Shown one piece after another: positions 56,398 to 64,000 of a stretch of 64,000 bases of DNA (positions are counted from its first letter, which is position 1; each line of letters starts with the position of its first letter). The DNA lies in the NCBI GenBank assembly GCA_019054805.1, contig JAHQIY010000014.1:2108001-2172000 (forward strand). The letters are read 5' to 3'. Both the position numbers and the translations under genes were made by a program. This stretch comes from Brachionus manjavacas (lineage: Eukaryota; Rotifera; Eurotatoria; Ploima; Brachionidae). Under the pieces are notes generated by a model. The model was not told the origin of the DNA. It saw only the letters and a program-made list of their open reading frames with translations, and did not search any database.

Positions 56398-58845
56398 TTT
56401 GATTTATTTTTGGATTATTCTTGGTTGTTGTGGAATACTGCTTCAAACTTAATTCAGAATATTTATACTATTTGGTGCAAGAGTCTTACGTGAGCTCTAA
56501 ATAGATTAAATTCTACTAATTAGCTAATTGATTGATTAGAATGATAAATAAAGAGGAAATTGCAAGTAAATATGAAGAGAAGGTGATTTATTTTCGACCA
56601 AAAAATAAACAAATAAATCGCGAGTTTGGTGATAGATTAAACAAAATCAAGTGTGAGTCAATCTGAATGAGAGACAAGAATGACTTTTTGAATTCAATTT
56701 AGAGTAACTCAGAATTAAAGTAAACTAGGAAATGATCTATTTAAAAGACCATCATTAATTTTAGTTAGATTAATTTTTTGTTGTTTCCAAAAAAAAATAC
56801 TCTTCCGTTCCCAAAACAGAATATAATTGAGAGCCAAAATTTTGGCGCTTTTGTTCTGATTAACATGACCAAAAAATTAAGCAAATTCAGCATACACTTC
56901 ATTTTAATTTCAATCAAGTATTCTCAAAATTCATTTCCAATAAACTTTTTTGATACTGACTTAAAAATAATTAAATAAATTTACAAATCAGCTCAAATAA
57001 ATTATTTTGTTCAAAATTAATGCGACCGGACCCTTTTTTCAATCTAAAAACAAAACTTTATTCGAAATTTTGTTGTTTATTAAAATCAAATTTATTTTAA
57101 TTAAGATAACTTTTCATTTCATCGCCCATGACGCTAGGTGATTTAAAAAAAATACAAATTTATTTAATTTCAAAATTATAAAGTTTAAACTATATCATAT
57201 TTTGATTTTTTGAATAAAATATTAAAATGCATATTCATTTATTTACCTTTTGAAAAATGAAAAAATGAATGAAATTAAACCCATTAACAGTAAATTTGAA
57301 GAAATTTTCGGTAAAAAAATAGATAAATTTAGGCAAATTGAGTTTATAATGATTAAATTCTCATGGTAATAATCGAAAATTGTCTTAAAATATTATAAAT
57401 AATAAAAACATCAATAATTATTTTATAAATCAACTCAAATAAATTATTTTGTTCAAAATTTATTTTGGACCCTATTTTCTCAATTTTATTTTAAAGATAT
57501 GCACTAAATTCTGTTTAGCCTTTTTCACATGTTTCCCAGATTTTTTTCGTTAATAGTTTTTTGATACTGATCTCATAAAAATTAAACAATTCAACATTAA
57601 CTTAAATTTTATAAAAATTTAGCAACATTTATGATCTAATTTCAATTTTTTTAGATATGTTCAAAATATTTCTTGAAATTTTTGAAAATTGCACAATTTT
57701 AATTAGGCTTTTACAATTTAAATTAATTACTTTTACTTTAGAATGTTGGAAATTCAAAGATGATCATTTCAAAATGACTTCTTTTTTTATAAAGTCAAAT
57801 TTATCGATTATCCCATAAAAATGTAAGTTATTGCTTAAAGATGTAAGCTGTAAGAATTAGCGTGAGTCTTTATCTACAAATAGCTTTAACTGAATATTAT
57901 ATCATATTATCTTGCATTTGCTTTAATTTGATTATAAATACTAAATAACTGATAAAAATAATTCAGTTAAATTTTAATTTTAAACTGGTTTTCCCAAATT
58001 ATTAGTTTTAATTATTTATTTTAATTTATTTAATTTTAAATAGAAAAGATTTTAAAAAAAAAATTACATTCTTGATATTTTTTCTTTTACTTTATTTATT
58101 AATTTATTTCATTATGTTTCAGTTGAATTTAATTTTATTTGGAAGAAGTATCTTCAACTCAGTGCATTTAAATAAATAAAATAAAAATTTATTCACTTGT
58201 TTGTCATTAATATTTCTTTTTTTTTTAATTGATTCTAAAATGTGTTAAATTGAAGAAAATCATCTTTATTTCAATATGCAAATAATTGCAAATAAGTATT
58301 TTTCCAAAGAATAAAGAGAAAAATCCATAAATTTATTAAAATCAAACAAGAATTAAATTTTTTGCATTCTTGTTTCGATTAATAACATAATCAAAAGTTT
58401 ATTTGCAATTAATAAATAATTTTAAAAGTCGATTTTTCTTCCAATATTCCCAATTAAATCTCGCTATATCAACATGCATCTAGAAATAAGAAAAAAAATT
58501 GTGTAAACAAAATCCATTTGTTTTTCTTAGCGCTAAAAACAAAAAATTTCTTTTATCTAAGAGGAAAAAATCGAAAATTTTTTCATGTCTAGTGACCTTC
58601 ATTTATTAAATAAAGGAAAATTTACACAATCATTTCTTTTCAGAGCTTTTTAAATAAAGCACGAATATAGGTATTTTATTTACTTCGGATGCATTATTTA
58701 AAAGCCTACTTATTATTTATTAAATTTTTGAAATTTCAATTTCCGTGTTAAAAATGGCGGAAATTTTAAGCCTTTGAATGTTTTATCATCGGACTAAACA
58801 ATAATTGTATTCAAGTTCCATTATGAGCAATCAATTTGAACTGAA
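56398..58845. other. Intergenic with a diverged direct repeat
   Basis: CTCAAATAAATTATTTTGTT and its surroundings occur at 56989-57041 and 57424-57475, with related wording (TTTTTTGATACTGA) at ~56948 and ~57558, so an old ~450-bp tandem duplication is likely. No gene recognised between the RASSF-like and NCKX-like genes. Confidence 0.45.
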
Positions 58846-61800
58846 ATGAATGCGTCTACAACTTCTTCGATTACCTTTACTTTCAAACAGACTAAGTGCT
58901 TTATCAATAGACCAAAGCCCCTTTTTCCAATCCAGTATTTGAAGCTAGAAGAACAACCTGATGCTGGAACAATTTTATTTTACTCAATCGCCTTAATATA
59001 CATTCTGAGTAAGACCAAGCTAACAAAAATTCTCAAGTTAAATTATTATATATATAGTTTTGGCTGATCATGTGTGCAATGCTTATTTCATGCCATCAAT
59101 TGAGTATCTTTCATTTGAAAAGCTTAAACTATCAACCAAAGTTGCTGGATCAACCATATTAGGTAAATTTGACTAAATAATAAAATTTTTTTAATAGTTT
59201 TACTATGATTTACGAGGATTAGGATAAGCAATAGATCGGAATTTTTAGATCTTGTATTCGATAGATAATCATTTACTCTTTACCTTCCTATTTGTTTTTA
59301 GAATATTAAGATAATTTTTTTTTTTCGATAAAATTCTAATAATTGTTTGCCAATTTGTAGATTTTTTTGAGCCAAAAAAATTCTATCAATTGTTTGATTA
59401 ATTTAAATGATAGTATTTTTTAATTTTAATTTTATTTATGATCATAAAAAATCTCTAATATTAGGTTATATTTTTTGTTTTATTCTTATAACTCTTCAGT
59501 GCAACATCTAAAAATTCCTATCGATAGCTTATTATAATCCTTATCAGAAAAAGTGATTTTTTTTGAAAAATAATTTAGGGTTTGAACTCCAGGGCAGTTT
59601 GAGCGATTTAATCACTCTTATTAGTAAATTCTTGATTAAATAAAGTGTTTTTTGGATTTAAATTTGAAATAAAAGGCTATGGGGTGCTAACCTAAATGGT
59701 GAACTGACATTTACGTGAGCTATAGTTCACGTGTAAAAAAATTTGTGATCGACAGTTCCAAAAAAGTTTTTGTTAATTGACACCAAAAAAATTCTCGAAA
59801 ACAAAAGTTTATTTAATAAAATATTATTTAAAAAAATCAATCAATTAATAAATATCTACTAATTAAAAATCTAATGTTTATATATTGATTATTTCGTTTA
59901 CGTTTAACTAATTTCATTGTTGCTCCAGTGCATGATACGAAATAATGCCTATGCGTTCAAATTTGTCACACAATTTAAAATTGTCCATTAATTTTATATT
60001 TTGTAATAATTTAAAACTTTTTAAAAAAAATAATTTTTTGTTTGATTTAAATTTCAAAAACTGATGACTAATTTTTTCAGTTCAAACAAAAATTAGCTCT
60101 AAAAAAAAAGTTCACAAATTTTTGGTGATTTAACTTTACTATTTTTTTTCAGTTCACCATTTAGGGTAGCACCGGCTTCGGCAGTCTTGTTATTTTTTTA
60201 AAGTCATATATTTCTTCTGCAATTAATGCGTGATTCGATCACAATTTAAGAAATTCAATGAAAAGTGAATTTGTTCTCCATCAATTTTTTTCTATTTTAA
60301 GCGTTTTGTGGATTGTGTCGATACTCGATTTAAGTGAAAAAAATCTAATTATTCATAGAATTTTGTAATGGAAAATTTGCAGATCTTTTATAATTTTTTA
60401 AGTGCCAGATTTTAGAATAACGAAGCAGTACGAAGCAATTTGGGATCTTATCAGAGATTTGTAAAACATTTTGTTAATAGAAATTGAGTTACTCCATTTT
60501 ACCTTATATTTTTCTCAAAATGTTAAATAGTCTGTAAATTTTAGTTTCGGGTCAAGTTTGATACCAAGGAATTTAGGTTTAGGCTCTAAGGAGGTAGGTT
60601 CAGATTCAATATAAAGGTTCATCGAGTATTTTCTCTGATAATTGCTTCTAAGCACAGCTGTAGTAAAGACTGAATAACATGTTATCGATTTGCTAATTTT
60701 AAAGCCCCTTTTTATACAAAAAGAGATTATATTGTGTACTGCTCTTTGAAGGATTGTTTTAATCTCGTTTTTGGATTTGCTTGTGTACCAAATACATAGA
60801 TCGTCAGAAAAAAGTGCAACTTGTACATCTGGCGGAAGACTTTTTGTTATATCACTAAAATATAAAATGAAAATTGTAGGTAAAAGGAAACTTCCTTGTG
60901 GAAAACCGGCCCTGATTGGCTTCAGTTTCGACAATGAGCTAATTTGAAAAACTTGAAAATTTCGATTTTCTAGAAGATTCTTGATCCAATTTAACAAATT
61001 TTTTTTATAACCAAAGATGTCTTGTCAAACGATTTCTCTAGATCAAAAAATACTTTCCTGTAATTTGCTTTATATTGAATCCATTGACGATCGGTTAGTT
61101 AGAAAAAATCCGGTCTTGAGTACTTCTCTTCTGCCGGAAGCCTGATTGATATTCTGGGAATATTTTCTCACTTTCAGTTCATAGCTGGACTTAAGTATGT
61201 AGCTAATACGATTTTAATTTTTTCTAAACTTAAAAATTTAGGCAATATTAATGGAACACCATGGAAGTGGTTTTTTGAAGAGATTTATAGAAATAATTCA
61301 GCCTGAGGGCTTTTTTTATTTATTTTCCTAAAAATTTTGGAGTATTTCATTTTTTATGTTTCGATTTTGAAATTAAATCAATTTTTTTCTTTGCTTATTT
61401 TGATTTCCTCCTAATTTAGTCTCAACACAATAAAAGAAAATTATAAAAAACTAACGCTTAAAAACTAATTGTGATTTAAAAAAACTCATTCTGGCTGCCA
61501 CAGTTAACGCTTTTGCTTTGTACCATAGATTTGAAGCTAATTACTACCAGGTTTTTACTAATGCTAGAAAGTCCGATTTTTTTCAAGCTGTTAGAAAATT
61601 ATAATTTAGGTTTCTGCTTAAACGAGCAAGATTCTTTTTATTCAAAAGGATATAATGAAACTTTTTTAGGCAACAAACGAGTTAAAAAATTCCTGGACCT
61701 TCTGGTGCTAATAGCTTCTAATTTTTCTCCTTGATGCCTTGTAAATTTCGGATTATAGGAGATGTTCCTGGTATTAATCTTTTGTTGATATTTTCGAAAT

Positions 61801-63306
61801 TACTTTGTGTTTTCCTTGAATATTTTTACTGGTTTTTTGAAACTTTACCTGGAAATTCAACAATTACTGGTCTTATTTTTGTTACCCCCTTGGATGTTCT
61901 TTTTATAACAATCTATTAATCGGATTATGACAGTATAAAGGCTCTTTAAAAAATTATTAAAAAAAAATCAAATAAATTTTTTTATTCTTAATAAATAAAA
62001 TTTGAGTTTTGAAAAGAAAAGAAATAATTGTAAAATAAAAAATATTAAATTGTGTTAAATATGGTGCTTTTTTTAAGCTGGAGCATCATCAAGTACAGAA
62101 CTTTTCATATCTTTAATGGGTGTATTTTTTGCCAGAAATGACATAGCACTAAATTCAATAATTGGCGCGGCATCCTACAATCTATTGGTGATAACAAGTA
62201 TTTGCTGCTTTTGCGTCTACAATATACCAACTCGACTCAAAGCAGTTCGTATTTTGAGAGATTTTCTATTCTACGCTGCAAATCTTTTATTAATTTTGTT
62301 ATTTTTGTATAAAAATAACATGACAGGTCTGTATTGGTATGAGAGTTTGAGCAGCGTTGCAATATACGGCATATTTATACTTGTAAACACATACGATTCG
62401 GATATCAAAAATTTTTTCAAACATTGTTGTCAAAAGCATTTTTCTGCTCGTAAACGAAAAAAAAACCTCAAAGTTTCGTTTTACGATGACATCAGTGCCT
62501 TGGATGTGGAAGCAGTGCCAAAAACAAATGAAATGTATCGCGTCATCAATCGAAACAAAGTAATTGACATAAACATCGATCACTTAAGTAATGACTACAA
62601 TGAGCCTTATGATGTGTTTCAGCCCTACAAACAGTTAAAACCCCTTAATTTTTCTACTAAATTCAAATTGTTGTTTGTATTTCCAGCTAGATTGTTCGCT
62701 CATTTCACCATTGTCGATTTTAGGCGCTTTGAAGATCACAGGGATAGATTTTTGTTGGTCACAATTGTGACCAGTTTATTCCAAATAGGACTTTGTTCAT
62801 ACTTTTTGCTGTTTATTCTTGTTAAATTATGTGTCACTTTTAGCTTGCCTGAGAACATAGTTGGTTTTTCTTTTCTGTCCGTAGCCTCAAGTATAGATGA
62901 GACTTTGGCTGCCATTTCAATGTGCAAGAGAGAGGTGAAACGAATTTTGTCCAAGAAAGACTCAGCCCAAAGGTTAAATTCAGCGTTGTCAAATTGTATT
63001 GCCAGCAATATATTTGGTGTCACAGTCGGAATTGGTCTGCCTTATTTTTTAAAATCGGTTTTTTCTGATTCACCGACCAGGTTTTTTACGCCAGTTTATA
63101 GCAAAAATATCGGAGTTATGCTAGCTGCTTTAATGTGCATATTTGCTTTGTACTTATTTATTTTAATTTTGTTGAATTGGAAGTTTAGTAAGATTTTTGG
63201 CTTCATTAGCTTACTAATATGGCTATTGTATTCAATTTTTATTGTTCTCATTGAGCTTAACTTTATTGAATATGATTTTTTGAATTTTTTAATAAGAAAA
63301 TGCTAG
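58846..63306 (+). CDS. K+-dependent Na+/Ca2+ exchanger-like protein (SLC24/NCKX), 3 exons
   Basis: Exons 58846-59008, 59058-59162 and 62078-63306 (GT-AG, phase 1 each) give 498 aa, a normal NCKX length. The alpha-1 repeat spans the second junction: VAGSTIL-AGASSSTELFISLM (canonical AAGSSAPELF), with E97 kept and the Pro replaced by Thr96, then NSIIGAASYNLLVI. A hydrophilic loop follows (~200-270), then the second membrane cluster with the alpha-2 repeat GFSFLSVASSIDETLAA (352-368), where canonical SIPDT reads SIDET, and SNCIASNIFGVTVGIGLPYF. An insertion of basic residues (KREVKRILSKKDSAQR) lies between the halves of alpha-2. LADHVCNAYFMPSIEYLS matches the family's C-DE-FVPSLE block. Plasma-membrane Ca2+ extrusion is the family role; the divergent repeats leave its activity uncertain. 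Confidence 0.85.
59683..60173. mobile_element. 491-bp MITE with 25-bp terminal inverted repeats
   Basis: Left end 59683-59707 begins GGTGCTAACCTAAATGGTGA; right end 60149-60173 is its reverse complement with one mismatch (24/25). No transposase ORF. A perfect-looking ACGTGA...TCACGT palindrome lies inside at ~59713. Flanks show no convincing target-site duplication, so the superfamily is open. Confidence 0.82.
60515..61920 (-). pseudogene. LINE remnant inside NCKX intron
   Basis: Minus-strand frames give IRAGFPQGSFLLPTIFILYF and VALFSDDLCIWYTSKS (RT with FSDD), NYRKVFFDLEKSFDKTSLV upstream, and a C-terminal PKFLGIKLDPKLKFTDYL. 60997-60515 is open (160 codons); the parts to 61920 are broken by stops and frame changes. 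Jockey-like group, 5'-truncated, antisense to the host gene. Confidence 0.8.
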
Positions 63307-64000
63307 TTTTTTTGCTCCCTAAAATAGTATAATGTGATTAGAATTTTGTTTTTTTAAATAAAAAATTTTAAATTATTTTTTTAATTATTTTTTAAATTTT
63401 TTTTCGAGGAATTTGAAAATATCAAAATTCAATGAATGTTTCGCGATAATTTGTTTATATTTTTTTACCTAAATTTAGAGAATAAGAACGAAAAAAAATT
63501 ATATTGATTTTTTGACATAAATTTTGTGAGAAAGATGTTCTAGGTTTTTTTTCTCTCATCGAAAAGATATTCATTAGCATACCAAATTTAAAAGTGACAT
63601 AATTATTTATGGAATTGATTTTCAGACTCGTAAAATATCTGAAGAAAAATTTGTGTTAAACTTTTTGAGAGGCATATTCATTTTTAAATAGTCATTTGTT
63701 TATAATAACAAAACTTATAAAAAAGATAATGGCATCATATTTTATTTTTTAGCCCATATAAAACTAACAACTTTAATAGTTTGATCAAGAATACTCCCAT
63801 TGAATAAATAAACCATTCTTAAATATTTTCATTTAGTTAGATTTTTCCAACTATATTTAATTAATCCGTAATTAAAAACTTAGCCACCGCACGCTAAGTA
63901 AAAAAATTGATATAAACAGTTGGCAAAATTTTTTTTTACCTACGAGTTTGATTAAATAAAAAGATTAAATTTACAATTTTTTTTTCCCAGAAGACCAACA
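63307..64000. other. 3' flank of NCKX-like gene
   Basis: AT-rich; AAATAAAAAATTT at ~63355 may be the polyadenylation region. Nothing else identified up to the window end. Confidence 0.5.

Larger units (their letters stand above)
59163..62077 (+). other. TE-filled intron 2 of the NCKX-like gene
   Basis: 2.9 kb, against 49 nt for intron 1. Its size comes from a 491-bp inverted-repeat element (59683-60173) and a minus-strand LINE remnant (60515-61920). The remainder is AT-rich. Confidence 0.8.

Noticed and set aside
1-64000. tRNA, rRNA, snRNA genes and CRISPR arrays
   Set aside because: No A/B-box pair with a cloverleaf, no rRNA or U-snRNA core words and no regularly spaced repeats were seen. 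A covariance-model scan would be decisive.

Overview
The window is nuclear DNA from an AT-rich invertebrate animal. Genes carry GT-AG introns, many of them only about 50-53 nt long. The gene set is animal: kinesin light chain, FARSB, PARG, a Rab39-like GTPase, PET100, GNB1L, a glycine-receptor-like channel, an FMRFamide-receptor-like GPCR, a RASSF-like protein and an NCKX-like exchanger. CR1/Jockey-like LINE remnants and small inverted-repeat elements are scattered between them. Base composition, short introns and protein style suggest a monogonont rotifer such as Brachionus. That is an inference from appearance and was not checked against any database.

Layout. 1-8.6 kb: the last exon of kinesin light chain, three foldback/MITE elements, and an intronless AAA/ABC-type ATPase with a restriction-endonuclease-like segment and one WD-like repeat. 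8.6-12 kb: LINE debris. 12.2-16 kb: FARSB (six exons) and, 220 bp downstream on the same strand, an intronless PARG. 16.5-20 kb: a minus-strand CR1-like LINE remnant and a small Cys-pair ORF. 20.2-25.3 kb: Rab39-like (two exons), a LINE remnant, then PET100 and GNB1L only 62 bp apart. 27.3-27.7 kb: a two-exon gene for a small secreted acidic protein. 30.6-37.3 kb: a Cys-loop anion channel whose TM1-TM2 exon occurs twice in tandem with identical length and phase.

37.25-48.15 kb: a young-looking Ty3/gypsy-type LTR element on the minus strand, set in a permuted duplication of its own flank. 48-52 kb is empty. 52.3-53.9 kb: GPCR. 55.7-56.4 kb (minus): RASSF-like gene whose reading frame is broken at an A8 run. 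58.8-63.3 kb: NCKX-like exchanger with a TE-filled 2.9-kb intron.

The genes do not form one pathway. The standout is the channel gene. Its two alternative pore exons (34284-34475 and 34605-34796) are each 192 nt, both phase 1, both open, and about 45% identical. They differ at pore positions -2', 2' and 6', so one receptor gene could make two pores. Second is the ATPase/nuclease-like/WD protein, which resembles conflict- or transposon-derived effector architectures.
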